The notes beneath the pieces are model-generated. The model had not been told where the DNA came from, made no database searches, and was given only the letters and a program-made list of their open reading frames with translations. Shown here one piece after another: positions 37,556 to 45,960 of a DNA stretch of 64,000 nucleotides. Position numbers and translations under genes: made by a program. Each line of letters begins with the position of its first letter. The stretch's first letter is position 1. The DNA comes from Candidatus Riflebacteria bacterium HGW-Riflebacteria-1 (GTDB lineage Bacteria > Muiribacteriota > Ozemobacteria > Ozemobacterales > Ozemobacteraceae). The stretch covers positions 1 through 64,000 of the forward strand of contig PGYB01000007.1 of NCBI GenBank assembly GCA_002839445.1, in the 5' to 3' direction.

Positions 37556-38161
37556 CTATGGTCTGCCGCCGATGAAATTCTGGCAATCCCAGAAGTCTTT
37601 TGTTGAAATCGGTGTTGAGCGTATAAGCACGCCTTTCGAATCGAATCTGCTCTCAATTATGTTATTCTCAGAAGCATCATTCGGGTCGTAATTGCCTTCC
37701 TGCTCGTCAATCTTGTTCATGGCTTCCTCAAATTTCTCAAGATCTTTAATTTCATAACAAAGTCGAGCAATGTCTTCAAATTCTGCATTGCCCTTTAAAT
37801 GGCCGTTGGCATCATAATAACTGATCTGTTTTAATATATTCTGGTTTCGGTCATAGGTGTTGCTCTTGCTGTAATAGCTCTGGTCTTCACGGAATTCATA
37901 CAGTATAAATGCGATGTCGCAGTGATACTGGCGCAGCTTGTTTGCGCTGTCGAGGCGAAAATGAACGTGTTGCAGTTTCTGGTTGGAAATCATGACTTCC
38001 GATTCTCCGGAATGTAAAAATTCGCGTCTTTCGAGTTCTGTAGAGGCTTTGTCGTAATCAACCACCGGAACCATGCTGGTATACGAAGTAAAGGTTTGTG
38101 CTGAGCACGATTGGCATACTGTCATAATAATCAGCATTACAAGCCAATGATATCTGGCCAC
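37556..38161 (-). CDS. Exported protein of unknown function, possible lipoprotein
   Basis: A 201-aa protein with a short signal sequence (MARYHWLVMLIIM...) that could end in a lipobox-like VCQSC. The mature part is rich in Glu, Asp, Tyr and Asn, with MORN-like phrases (DANGHLKGNAEFEDIA, DSKGVLIRSTPIS). It converges on the cyclase pair with a gap of about 53 bp. No family recognised. Confidence 0.65.
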   Translation of the reverse strand: MARYHWLVMLIIMTVCQSCSAQTFTSYTSMVPVVDYDKASTELERREFLHSGESEVMISNQKLQHVHFRLDSANKLRQYHCDIAFILYEFREDQSYYSKSNTYDRNQNILKQISYYDANGHLKGNAEFEDIARLCYEIKDLEKFEEAMNKIDEQEGNYDPNDASENNIIESRFDSKGVLIRSTPISTKDFWDCQNFIGGRP

Positions 38162-38339
38162 TACGATTGCCCTCCTTGTTGTTGTCCGCTATTTTTGCTT
38201 CTTTGATAAACCGTTTTAATCGGTTATACTGATCGAGCATTTTGACATCAGTATAGCATATTGAGCAAACCTGCCATATTGCAGGCTTGCATTAACTTTG
38301 TAAGATTTCATCGGCAGTGCCGGCAGGCGGGAGAAATAT

Positions 38340-39176
38340 ATGGCAACAATTGGCTGTTTCAACAAACTTAAAGTGACCAGATGCATAACCGCAGGCATTT
38401 ATGTCGATGGCGAGCAGTTCGGCGAGCTGAAAATACCGGGCTGGGATGTCACCGGCAAGGCTGAAAAAGGCGATATTATCGATGTTTTCATGTTTCTTGA
38501 CAGTGATAATAAACCGGTTGCGACTATGCGAAAGCCGCTGGCTATGCCGGGGGAAGTCGCGCTGCTGAAAGTTGCTGCCGTCGAGAGTGATGGTGCGTTG
38601 CTCGAATGGGGCATGCCAAAACCTTTATGGGTGCCAGCTGGCGATCAGCAGCAAAAAATGGTCAGGGGATTTTCCTACGTCATCTATGTGCATCTCGACC
38701 CGAAAAGCCAGCGTATAACCGGCTCAACCAAGCTCGAAAAATATCTGACAGTAAAGCCGGGCGGTCTGCGACTGAATCAGGAAGTCGAACTGCTGGTCTG
38801 CGACGAGAGTGATCTCGGTTATCGTGCGGTCATCAACAATTCCGGGCTTGGTTTTCTGTATAACAACGACCTTTTTCAGAAGCTTAAGATCGGCCAGAAA
38901 ATTACCGGTTACATCAAGAACGTCCGCGAAGACGGCCGTGTTGACCTGTATCTGCAGAAACCCGGATTCGAAAAGATTTTCGATATCGGCGACCAGATCC
39001 TTGCCAAAATCAAGGCAAGCGGCGGTTTTCTCGCGGTGACCGATAAAACCCCGGCCGAAGAGATTTACCAGCTTTTCGCCACCAGCAAAAAGAACTACAA
39101 AAAAGCCATTGGCGGTCTCTATAAGAAGGGTCTTGTCGTGCTCGAAGAACAGGGCATCAGGCTCGTTAAAAAGTGA
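38340..39176 (+). CDS. S1-type RNA-binding protein, CvfB/YitL family
   Basis: A 278-aa cytoplasmic protein built of S1-like OB folds with a C-terminal winged-helix region. The first OB fold starts GCFNKLKVTRCITAGIYVDG; a second follows at about 65-130; the third includes GYIKNVREDGRVDLYLQKPG (about 192-212), the CvfB signature. The end, IYQLFATSKKNYKKAIGGLYKKG, is the usual CvfB winged helix. CvfB-type proteins bind RNA and affect gene expression. It stands just before the convergent rtc genes. Confidence 0.82.
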   Translation: MATIGCFNKLKVTRCITAGIYVDGEQFGELKIPGWDVTGKAEKGDIIDVFMFLDSDNKPVATMRKPLAMPGEVALLKVAAVESDGALLEWGMPKPLWVPAGDQQQKMVRGFSYVIYVHLDPKSQRITGSTKLEKYLTVKPGGLRLNQEVELLVCDESDLGYRAVINNSGLGFLYNNDLFQKLKIGQKITGYIKNVREDGRVDLYLQKPGFEKIFDIGDQILAKIKASGGFLAVTDKTPAEEIYQLFATSKKNYKKAIGGLYKKGLVVLEEQGIRLVKK

Positions 39177-39246
39177 TTGGCGCACGGACCTCATGGCAAA
39201 TGTAAAGCTGGCGGCCTTGCTGTTGTTCGCCGCCAGTAGTTAATTA

Positions 39247-40485
39247 CTATCCTTTAATTACGCCGAGTGGGCGCAGCTTTACCAGGGGCTCGATAAGATC
39301 GAGTTCGCTGCGGATGACGGCGTCGATATCTTTGTAGGCCTGCGGTGCTTCGCCAAAATCATACATGGCGCCTTTACCCTTTTTTTTACCAAAGCCACCG
39401 GCCTTGCCCCAGCGGTCGAAGACAATGCCTTCCATCGCGCGGTCACATTCTTCAAGAGTCAGCTGGCGGCTGGCTTCCATGCGCCCCATTCTGCGACCGG
39501 CGCCGTGTGAACATGAGTTAAATGAATCTGGATTGCCGAGACCGCGCACGATGTAAGAAGACGCGCCCATGCTGCCCGGAATGATGCCGAGCTCGTCTTT
39601 GCAGGCTGAGGTTGCGCCCTTGCGGTGTACCCAGACATCGCGGCCAAAATGTCTTTCGCAGGCAGCGTAGTTGTGATGAATATTGATTTCTTCGACAAAC
39701 TCAATGCCGTCAAAGTGCTCAGTCATTACTGCTTTTGCGGCAGCCATCATGCGTGCCCGGTTTTCGAGTGCATAGCGCAGCGCAAAGTTCATATCGCGAA
39801 TATAGTGCTGGCCTTCTTTTGAATCGGCTGGCAGAAAGGCAAGATCTTTACATGGCAGCTCGGCATGCCACTTCGCGTTAAGTTCAAGCGCCAGCTTGTT
39901 ATAAAACGACGCGATACGGTAGCCGAGGTTTCTTGAACCTGAATGCAGCATAAGCCAGATCTGGCCGTCTTCGCTGGCCTGAATCTCGATAAAGTGGTTG
40001 CCACCGCCAAGTGTACCAAGATTCTTGCGGTCGTGGCCAAAATGCGAAGCAGCAAACCAGCCGGGTACACTGCCGGAAATCTCATCTTCATACTCGGCAA
40101 ACCCATACCAGCCCTGGGCCTTTGCATGACATTTGCCTTCGCCAACCGGCACCAGCTTTTTGATGCCATCGATAACTGCTCTGATCTCGCGCAATTCGCC
40201 GATTTTATCAATGGTCAGGCTGGTTTTGACCGCGCCCATGCCGCAGCCAATATCGACACCGACTGCATTTGGGATTACCGTTTCACGGCAGGCAATCACA
40301 CCGCCGATCGGCATGCCGTAGCCGACATGGCAGTCGGGCATTAACGCTACATGAATATCTATGGCCGGATGAGCAGCGAGGTTGGCAGCCTGCTTGAGGG
40401 CGTCTGGTTCAACGTCGTTGCACCATGATTTGATCGCTACCCGTGCCGAAGGCGATACTGATTTTTTATCTTTGATCCATTCCAT
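39247..40485 (-). CDS. rtcB: RNA-splicing ligase RtcB
   Basis: A 412-aa GTP- and Mn-dependent ligase that joins 3'-phosphate or 2',3'-cyclic-phosphate RNA ends to 5'-OH ends. Metal and guanylate residues are visible: PDCHVGYGMPIGGV, VGVDIGCGMGA (metal Cys), FGHDRKNLGTLGGGNHFIE, HSGSRNLG and the histidine of CSHGAGRRMGR near residue 340 that carries GMP. The length is normal. It reads in the same direction as rtcA but is split from it by a 401-bp gap with a nested palindrome (40596-40763), so it may have its own promoter as well. Confidence 0.95.
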   Translation of the reverse strand: MEWIKDKKSVSPSARVAIKSWCNDVEPDALKQAANLAAHPAIDIHVALMPDCHVGYGMPIGGVIACRETVIPNAVGVDIGCGMGAVKTSLTIDKIGELREIRAVIDGIKKLVPVGEGKCHAKAQGWYGFAEYEDEISGSVPGWFAASHFGHDRKNLGTLGGGNHFIEIQASEDGQIWLMLHSGSRNLGYRIASFYNKLALELNAKWHAELPCKDLAFLPADSKEGQHYIRDMNFALRYALENRARMMAAAKAVMTEHFDGIEFVEEINIHHNYAACERHFGRDVWVHRKGATSACKDELGIIPGSMGASSYIVRGLGNPDSFNSCSHGAGRRMGRMEASRQLTLEECDRAMEGIVFDRWGKAGGFGKKKGKGAMYDFGEAPQAYKDIDAVIRSELDLIEPLVKLRPLGVIKG

Positions 40486-40595
40486 ATTTTATGCCTCCTT
40501 CAAGGCTTAATAAGCTTGTTAATAACTTTGTGTCGTTTGCCGGCAGCCTCTGTATACTAGTCCTTTATCATAATTGAACAGCAGGCTTGCAAACC

Positions 40596-40763
40596 GTCAT
40601 TGCGAGGAGCGTAGCGACGAAGCGGTATGCCGAAGGCAGCACATTTGCGCGTCATTCCTGTGGCGCAAATGTATAAGGCCGTCCGTGGCCAAAAAGCCAG
40701 CTCTGAGCTAATCCTTCTGTCAGTGAGATTGCCACGTCGGGCTAAGACCCTCCTCGCAATGAC
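40596..40763. repeat. MITE-like nested palindrome between rtcA and rtcB
   Basis: A 168-bp element bounded by perfect 14-bp inverted repeats GTCATTGCGAGGAG (40596-40609) and CTCCTCGCAATGAC (40750-40763). Inside is a second exact 10-bp palindrome, ACATTTGCGC (40641-40650) and GCGCAAATGT (40663-40672). The GTCATTGCGAGGAGCGTAGC end resembles a palindromic intergenic repeat seen in many environmental genomes (from memory). There is no ORF inside. The rest of the gap 40486-40886 shows nothing else. Confidence 0.8.
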
Positions 40764-40886
40764 AATGAATCCTTGAACTCATATGTGACAGAGGATTAGC
40801 GATACACTAAGGCTGGTCGTCGATCATTTTCTGAACATACCTCGACTGATTGTCAGTGTTCATGGCATTACCGGCCGCGAATTGTT

Positions 40887-41942
40887 TCACGCGAAACATT
40901 CGTTTTCAGCTTGGCGTTCGGTTGTCTGTATGGTGAGTTTCCAGACTTTTGCTGAGACCTGACTGATTTCATGTGAAACCGGTAGAAACATCTCGATGAT
41001 TCTCATGTTGGTCAGTGTGTGTTCCGTGGGCTCGGTCGTAGTGAAACAACCGCCGCCGGCCAGCGCCATTGGCAGCAGCAACTGGTCGGCCAGGTGCGGA
41101 TCGACTGCCGCAGCCGATTTATAGAAGCGGTTGGCTTCGCGATAGACCGCTGCTGCAACCTTTTTGCGTGACACGCCAAGTTCGCCGAAGCCGGTAAACA
41201 TTGCTGAACAATTCTCATAATCGAGCCGAAGCATCACGACATTGCCCGGTCCGGGTGAATCGACTGCGAGCGTCTTCATTTCGTTAACTGCAAAGTCGGC
41301 GGCGTTAACCACAGTTTTGCATTCATCGTCGCCGATTTCCCAGGGGATCTTCGAGACAGCCGCCAGCACTGAAGAATTGAATAGTTTCCCTGGTGTACAT
41401 AAATCAGGTCTGGTCAGGTCATTGATGTTTGCCGGATTGACCGTTACCCGTAATTTGCCGCCGCCAGCTGGATAAAATCCCCACCGCTCAATTTCGCATG
41501 AGCAGTTGAAGCCTATTTTTGCCAGGGCCGGTACAAAGACCTCGCTGATGAAGTGAAACGGTGGCGACATCGGGTTGTGGGTGCCGCCCTCCAGAATCAG
41601 CTGTGAAGGCTTGCCGGCCAGCAGCAACGGGGGCAGGGCGCTTTGCAATACCAGCATGGCACTGCCGGCAGAACCGACCGCGAAGTGGTATTCGCCTGCT
41701 TTTGCGGGTCCTGGGGAGAATCGCAAAGTTTGCGATGAGATCGTATCGCCTTCGACAGTTGCCGAGCAGATCTTCTGTACGGCATGCACGCAGCTAAGAT
41801 GCTGGCGCATCAAACCAGTCTTCTTGCGCTTTGCTCTGATGTTTTCGAGAAGAAATCCTTGGCCGGTGCATGCTGACAATGCCAGTGCCGTTCTTAGAAT
41901 CTGACCGCCACCTTCTCCCTGTGACCCGTCAATCCTGATCAT
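40887..41942 (-). CDS. rtcA: RNA 3'-terminal phosphate cyclase RtcA
   Basis: A 351-aa ATP-dependent enzyme that turns 3'-phosphate RNA ends into 2',3'-cyclic phosphates, preparing or recycling ends for RtcB. It opens with the family start RIDGSQGEGGGQILRTALALS. GGTHNPMSPPFHF and the nucleotidyl-accepting histidine (EHTLTNMRII, about residue 315) are present. GGAGA lies 8 nt before the ATG. The gene starts 22 bp after the slipin stop, so it is in the sigma-54 operon. Confidence 0.94.
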   Translation of the reverse strand: MIRIDGSQGEGGGQILRTALALSACTGQGFLLENIRAKRKKTGLMRQHLSCVHAVQKICSATVEGDTISSQTLRFSPGPAKAGEYHFAVGSAGSAMLVLQSALPPLLLAGKPSQLILEGGTHNPMSPPFHFISEVFVPALAKIGFNCSCEIERWGFYPAGGGKLRVTVNPANINDLTRPDLCTPGKLFNSSVLAAVSKIPWEIGDDECKTVVNAADFAVNEMKTLAVDSPGPGNVVMLRLDYENCSAMFTGFGELGVSRKKVAAAVYREANRFYKSAAAVDPHLADQLLLPMALAGGGCFTTTEPTEHTLTNMRIIEMFLPVSHEISQVSAKVWKLTIQTTERQAENECFA

Positions 41943-41964
41943 ATTTGTTCTCCATTTTCTGCTA

Positions 41965-43062
41965 TTAAAGCATGTTTACCAGTTTTTCTGCCAGTCCTTT
42001 TTCACCGAGAATCAGATTGATTTTTGATTTTTCGGCAACCTTTTCGATCAGCTCAAGTTCGCGCAGTCGCATGAGTGTCGGGTTGGTTTCGAGCATCTTT
42101 GCTGTATTGCACTGGCTTCTCGTCGCTGCAGTTTCTTCGCGGCGCATGATCTGGTTTGCTTCAGCTTCTTTCTGCGCGGCAACAACCCGGTTCATAATCT
42201 CGCGCATCTTGCCCGGAAGAATGATGTCTTTTACCCCAACTCCGGTCAATTCGACGCCATAAGTCTCGGCTTTGCTTTTCAGCATTGTCGCAATCTCGGC
42301 GGTCAGTTGTTCTTTGCCGGCCAGCAGTTCATCGATTTTGCGCGCTCCGATAACCGCCCGCATGATCAGCTGCGATTCGCGATAAAGTGCCGTTTCTGCC
42401 GATTCGCACACCGAAACCGATTTTACTGCATCGCGGATCTTGAAGTTTACTACCGCATTCAGGCGCAGACTGACTTTATCTGCGGTCATGATTTCCTGAC
42501 CCGAAAGGTCGAGCACCTTCTCTTTTCTGCTTACAACAAAGAACTTGAGCGCGGCGACACCTTTCCAGAATGCGTAGAAACCTGGTTCGAGCTCGGCAAC
42601 GAATTTGCCATCGCGATAGTAAACGCAGGTTTCGCCCTGTTCGACCTGAACGGTTTCGAGCAGGTTGCTGGCGGCAGCCGATTTGCCTATCTTGTAGAGA
42701 TGACGGTGCTCAAAGCGCGGGTCATCGGCGGGCAGTTCTTCAACTCTGACGTTTTTCTGAGTCTTCCAGATAGCCTGTCTGCCAATGCCGAGCAGTGCGT
42801 AGAAGCGGCCGTCGATCCACAGTGCCGCGCGCTGATTGTCTTTAAGATCGACAACGATTATGCGGTCATTAAGCAGCTCTGAATTGATTATCTGGTCGAC
42901 TTCTTCATGCCAGACGAACAGATCTTTCTCGTTAAGCACGTCGATGCGCTCGCCAAGAATCGTGCGGGCAAGATGCCAGCCCGGCTGCAGCGCTGCAACC
43001 AGCTTGCCGTTCTTGAATTTGAGGCCGGTCTCTGCATTTTTGATCTTGATCAGTCTGAACAT
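41965..43062 (-). CDS. Soluble slipin-like (SPFH/band 7) protein of the rtc operon
   Basis: A 365-aa SPFH-domain protein. It has an N-terminal module with two related segments (LKFKNGKLVAALQPGWH and YYRDGKFVAELEPGFYAFW), the SPFH core (about 165-300, SGQEIMTADKVSLRLNAVVNF and GVELTGVGVKDIILPGKM), then a charged helix (AAQKEAEANQIMRREETAATR). Unlike membrane slipins it has no N-terminal transmembrane helix. The start at 43062 is set by AAGGAGACAGATA; the in-frame ATG at 43185 lies in the leader. It is the first protein-coding gene after the sigma-54 promoter. Related slipins occur in other rtc operons, but their role in RNA repair is unclear. Confidence 0.85.
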   Translation of the reverse strand: MFRLIKIKNAETGLKFKNGKLVAALQPGWHLARTILGERIDVLNEKDLFVWHEEVDQIINSELLNDRIIVVDLKDNQRAALWIDGRFYALLGIGRQAIWKTQKNVRVEELPADDPRFEHRHLYKIGKSAAASNLLETVQVEQGETCVYYRDGKFVAELEPGFYAFWKGVAALKFFVVSRKEKVLDLSGQEIMTADKVSLRLNAVVNFKIRDAVKSVSVCESAETALYRESQLIMRAVIGARKIDELLAGKEQLTAEIATMLKSKAETYGVELTGVGVKDIILPGKMREIMNRVVAAQKEAEANQIMRREETAATRSQCNTAKMLETNPTLMRLRELELIEKVAEKSKINLILGEKGLAEKLVNML

Positions 43063-43387
43063 TATCTGTCTCCTTTTGCTTCTATACTTGCGGGCAGTCT
43101 CCATAAGACTGTCCGTTAACTGGCGAGCCATCGGAATGTTCGTTTTGTCTGTCAGCTGCGCTTCTGCTGGAGGCTGCGTAAGCATACTTCTTTGCCGCCG
43201 GTCTCATCTTTCAGGTCGCCGCATGAGCGGTTTCCGGGAAGCTGGCCTCGCGACCGGTCAGTATGCGGTATCTGCAATCTGCGAGCAGTCTCGCAACTAC
43301 CTCTGCCCGACCCGGCTGGCGCTTCGGGGTTCGGCCCGGCAGACTCCACGAACACTCTTCTGGCGAGAAACTGTTGGTTAACAGTTG
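43063..43387 (-). ncRNA. Long structured leader / possible non-coding RNA of the rtc operon
   Basis: About 325 nt between the tRNA-like element and the slipin start, with no supportable gene on either strand. On the minus strand it can fold repeatedly: AACTGTT/AACAGTT with loop AACC (43369-43386) directly after the tRNA-like part, GCGAG/CTCGC (43281-43294), and GGTCG/CGACC (43214-43255) enclosing a CCGC-TCAT-GCGG hairpin. It is G+C-rich and should be transcribed from the sigma-54 promoter. It may be a Y-RNA-like module or a regulatory leader; this is inference. Confidence 0.5.
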
Positions 43388-43459
43388 AGGCTGGAGCAGG
43401 GTTCGAACCTGCCACTCATGGCTTATGAGGCCATTGCTCTACCGCTGAGCTATCCAGGG
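43388..43459 (-). tRNA. tRNA-like gene, CAU anticodon, with broken acceptor stem
   Basis: The minus strand folds as a tRNA: D arm GCTC-AGCGGTA-GAGC, anticodon arm ATGGC-CTCATAA-GCCAT (anticodon CAU, so Met- or Ile2-like), 5-nt variable loop, and T arm GCAGG-TTCGAAC-CCTGC with a canonical T loop. The acceptor is defective: CCCTGGA against TCCAGCC pairs for only 5 of 7 positions, the outer two being C-C. The 3' end continues TCAA, so no CCA is encoded. It lies between a sigma-54 promoter and the slipin-rtcA operon, next to rtcR. Either a decayed tRNA or, more likely in this setting, a tRNA mimic comparable to the tRNA-like part of YrlA Y RNAs in enterobacterial rtc operons. Confidence 0.75.
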
Positions 43460-43546
43460 TGTCGATCTCGCTTTCCAACCGCCTCCGGCATACCCTTGCC
43501 GACTGGTGGGCACCAGAGCGGACGAATCAACCGACAATAAGGTAAT

Positions 43547-43562
43547 TGCAACCGCCGTGCCA
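43547..43562 (-). promoter_or_regulatory. Sigma-54 promoter of the rtc operon
   Basis: The minus strand reads TGGCACG-GCGG-TTGCA, an exact match to the -24/-12 consensus TGGCACG-N4-TTGCW. Transcription should begin near 43535 and run through the tRNA-like element, the leader, slipin and rtcA. RtcR, the sigma-54 activator of this system, is encoded divergently at 43799, leaving about 235 bp for its binding sites. Confidence 0.9.
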
Positions 43563-43636
43563 GTTTTGCTGAAGTGCCTGAAATCATCTGCTATAGCCGG
43601 TTTTGTGAGTTTGTTGCCGAAAGCCTTTAATAAAAT

Positions 43637-43665
43637 TTATATAATTTTATATACTATGATATAAT
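43637..43665 (+). promoter_or_regulatory. AT-rich region with a -10-like TATAAT ahead of rtcR
   Basis: Within a very AT-rich block (about 43625-43680), TATAAT occurs at 43660-43665 with a weak TTTATA-like hexamer about 17 bp upstream. It would give an rtcR mRNA with a leader of about 125 nt. The block may also aid DNA bending between RtcR and the sigma-54 promoter. Confidence 0.35.
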
Positions 43666-43798
43666 TTGGTATATGTAGTTTAAGGTTTGTTCTCAGTCGC
43701 GTTGAAATGAAGTCGAGAGCTCGAGTAAGAAGTATACCGAAGGTCTGGTTTGCAAAATCAAATGTGACTGATGACTAGTTGTCTTTGGTTGGTAACTC

Positions 43799-45379
43799 AT
43801 GAAAAAAGTGGTAATAGGATTTCTCGGAACCGTTCTCGACCGTCGCGGCAAAGACAAGCGCTGGGAAAGCTGGCGCCCGTCGGTTTCGGTCTGTCAGCAT
43901 GAAGATCTGCTGATCGACCGCTTTCACCTGCTCTGTAGTCGCCGTGAAGAGAGCCTTGCTAAACAGGTTAAGGCCGATATTGAGATGATTTCGCCTGAGA
44001 CTGAAGTGAAAGTAGAATATCTGGAATTCATCAATCCATGGGACTTCGAAGAAGTGTTTTCAGGGCTGCTTAATTATTCGCAGAACTTTGGCTTCCGCGA
44101 AGACGAAGAATACCTGATGCACATTACCACCGGCACACATGTTACTCAGATCTGCGTGTTTCTGCTGACTGAAGCTGGATTTTTCCGCGGTCGGCTTTTG
44201 CAGACCGGCCCAGGTCGCAGCAACACGCCACCGGGCAGTTACGAGGTAATCGATCTCGATCTTTCACGCTATGACAGCATTGCGCGGCGTTTCGCGGTTC
44301 AGACCTGCGATGATATATCATTTCTCAAGTCTGGCATCCAGACCCGCAATGCCGCATTTAACGACCTGATTGCACAGATCGAGCGCGTTGCTGTGCGCAG
44401 CGATGCGCCGGTGCTGCTGGCCGGTCCGACCGGCGCCGGCAAATCGCGACTGGCCAGACAGATTTACGAACTGCGCCGGCAGCGCGGCAAAGTAAGCGGC
44501 CGTTTTGTCGAAGTGAACTGCGCCACCTTGCGTGGCGATATGGCGATGTCAGTTCTTTTTGGCCATAAAAAGGGCGCTTATACCGGAGCTACCGAGAACC
44601 GCGAGGGTCTGCTCAAGACTGCCGACAACGGCATTCTTTTTCTTGACGAAATCGGCGAACTCGGGCTTGACGAGCAGGCCATGCTGTTGCGCGCCGTCGA
44701 AGAAAAGCTCTACTTGCCGGTTGGCTCAGACAAAGAAGTGCGCAGTAATTTTCAGCTGATAACCGGGACTAACCGCAATCTTAAGCAGGAGTGCCGTAAC
44801 GGCCGATTTCGCCAGGATTTGCTGGCCCGCATCAAATTCTGGGAGTTCGATCTGCCCGGTCTCAAAGAGCGCCCCGAAGATGTTGAGCCCAACATCGACT
44901 ACGAACTGCAACTGCACTCTAAGTCTCTCGGCAAGCCGGTCGGCTTCAGCAGTGAGGCGAGAAAAGCCTACATAAAATTCGCCCGGTCGCAAGAAGCGTA
45001 TTGGGTAGCGAACTTCAGGGATCTAAACAGTTCGGTCGCCAGAATGATCACTCTCTCAGATGGCAATCGCATTGGTCTGGCTGATGTCGAGCTGGAAATA
45101 GAACGCCTGCGCCGCGAATGGCGGCACGATACTTCTTCAGACCGCGAGTCGCATCTTGATCGCCTGTTAAGTCCTGAGAAACTCGCCGACCTCGACTTGT
45201 TCGACAGTCTGCAGCTCAATGCCATACTTTCTGTCTGCAAAAGTGCGGCAAACATGGCCGAAGCTGGCAGAACACTATTTGCCGGTTCCCTGCGGAAAAA
45301 AGGCTCGCACAACGATTCCGACCGCCTGCGCAAATACCTGCAACGCTTCGGCGTCAACTGGCAAGACATAAAGACCTGA
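43799..45379 (+). CDS. rtcR: RtcR, CARF-domain sigma-54 activator of RNA repair genes
   Basis: A 526-aa bacterial enhancer-binding protein. The N-terminal CARF-type sensor (about 1-170) has MKKVVIGFLGTVLDRRG and the MHITTGTHVTQICVFLLTE ligand loop. The AAA+ domain (about 185-420) has Walker A GPTGAGKS, the sigma-54 contact loop GAYTGA and Walker B GILFLDEIGEL. The C-terminal helix-turn-helix is at about 470-526. In studied bacteria the CARF domain responds to RNA fragments and then activates the sigma-54 rtc promoter. Here that promoter faces left at 43547, divergent from rtcR. Length matches the family (about 530 aa). Confidence 0.94.
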   Translation: MKKVVIGFLGTVLDRRGKDKRWESWRPSVSVCQHEDLLIDRFHLLCSRREESLAKQVKADIEMISPETEVKVEYLEFINPWDFEEVFSGLLNYSQNFGFREDEEYLMHITTGTHVTQICVFLLTEAGFFRGRLLQTGPGRSNTPPGSYEVIDLDLSRYDSIARRFAVQTCDDISFLKSGIQTRNAAFNDLIAQIERVAVRSDAPVLLAGPTGAGKSRLARQIYELRRQRGKVSGRFVEVNCATLRGDMAMSVLFGHKKGAYTGATENREGLLKTADNGILFLDEIGELGLDEQAMLLRAVEEKLYLPVGSDKEVRSNFQLITGTNRNLKQECRNGRFRQDLLARIKFWEFDLPGLKERPEDVEPNIDYELQLHSKSLGKPVGFSSEARKAYIKFARSQEAYWVANFRDLNSSVARMITLSDGNRIGLADVELEIERLRREWRHDTSSDRESHLDRLLSPEKLADLDLFDSLQLNAILSVCKSAANMAEAGRTLFAGSLRKKGSHNDSDRLRKYLQRFGVNWQDIKT

Positions 45380-45466
45380 CATGCATCAAGCGCATTCACC
45401 TGTCCGCTTTCGTTATATGCCTGAAAAGTCTGTGATAAAGTCAATCAACATCTGAGGTGTAATTTA

Positions 45467-45775
45467 ATGTCGCAATACCTGATTATTGGCGCCTGGCTCA
45501 TTATGTTGCTGTATGAATTTATGCCGAGGTTTGGTCCAACTCAGTATTCATCGGCTTTAGGCGTCGTTTTTTTTCAATCCCTGACTGCGGTCGCCACGTA
45601 TCTTTGTGGAAAAAACTGTTATCTGCGAATAAAAGGTATCGAAAAGACTACCGGCGCGGCCAGATTTTTCAGAGAGGTCAGTTCAACTATATATGCACTG
45701 CTGGCGTTTTTGGGTTGCATACTGATCATTTTATGTGCTTATAAATCTCTGACAGTAGGAATCCCAATAGACTAA
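45467..45775 (+). CDS. Small membrane protein of unknown function
   Basis: A 102-aa protein with three hydrophobic segments (about 3-20, 29-47 and 76-94) and a short charged loop (YLRIKGIEKTTGAARFF). GAGGTG lies about 9 nt before the ATG. It sits between rtcR and the esterase, same strand. No family recognised. Confidence 0.65.
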   Translation: MSQYLIIGAWLIMLLYEFMPRFGPTQYSSALGVVFFQSLTAVATYLCGKNCYLRIKGIEKTTGAARFFREVSSTIYALLAFLGCILIILCAYKSLTVGIPID

Positions 45776-45960
45776 CAGGACGAATTGATTGTTAACTGTA
45801 ACGTATAGTCGTGTTTAACTTGCAGAACCGTTTCTGTTTGCTCCTTACGGAGATGACCAGAATTCGGAAAAGCTGGCAGTTGATTAACACTGTTTGAAGG
45901 CCTTAAAATGTATGAGTAAAACTGTTTTGAACATGCGAATTGAGGGGAGTGAACACTAAA

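Noticed and set aside
43152..43428. Open frames on both strands in the rtc leader
   Set aside because: They overlap the tRNA-like element and hairpins and lack ribosome sites; base pairing explains the region better.
43388..43459. Ordinary functional tRNA-Met
   Set aside because: The first two acceptor pairs are C-C, no CCA is encoded, and it lies inside a sigma-54 operon. Kept as tRNA-like instead.
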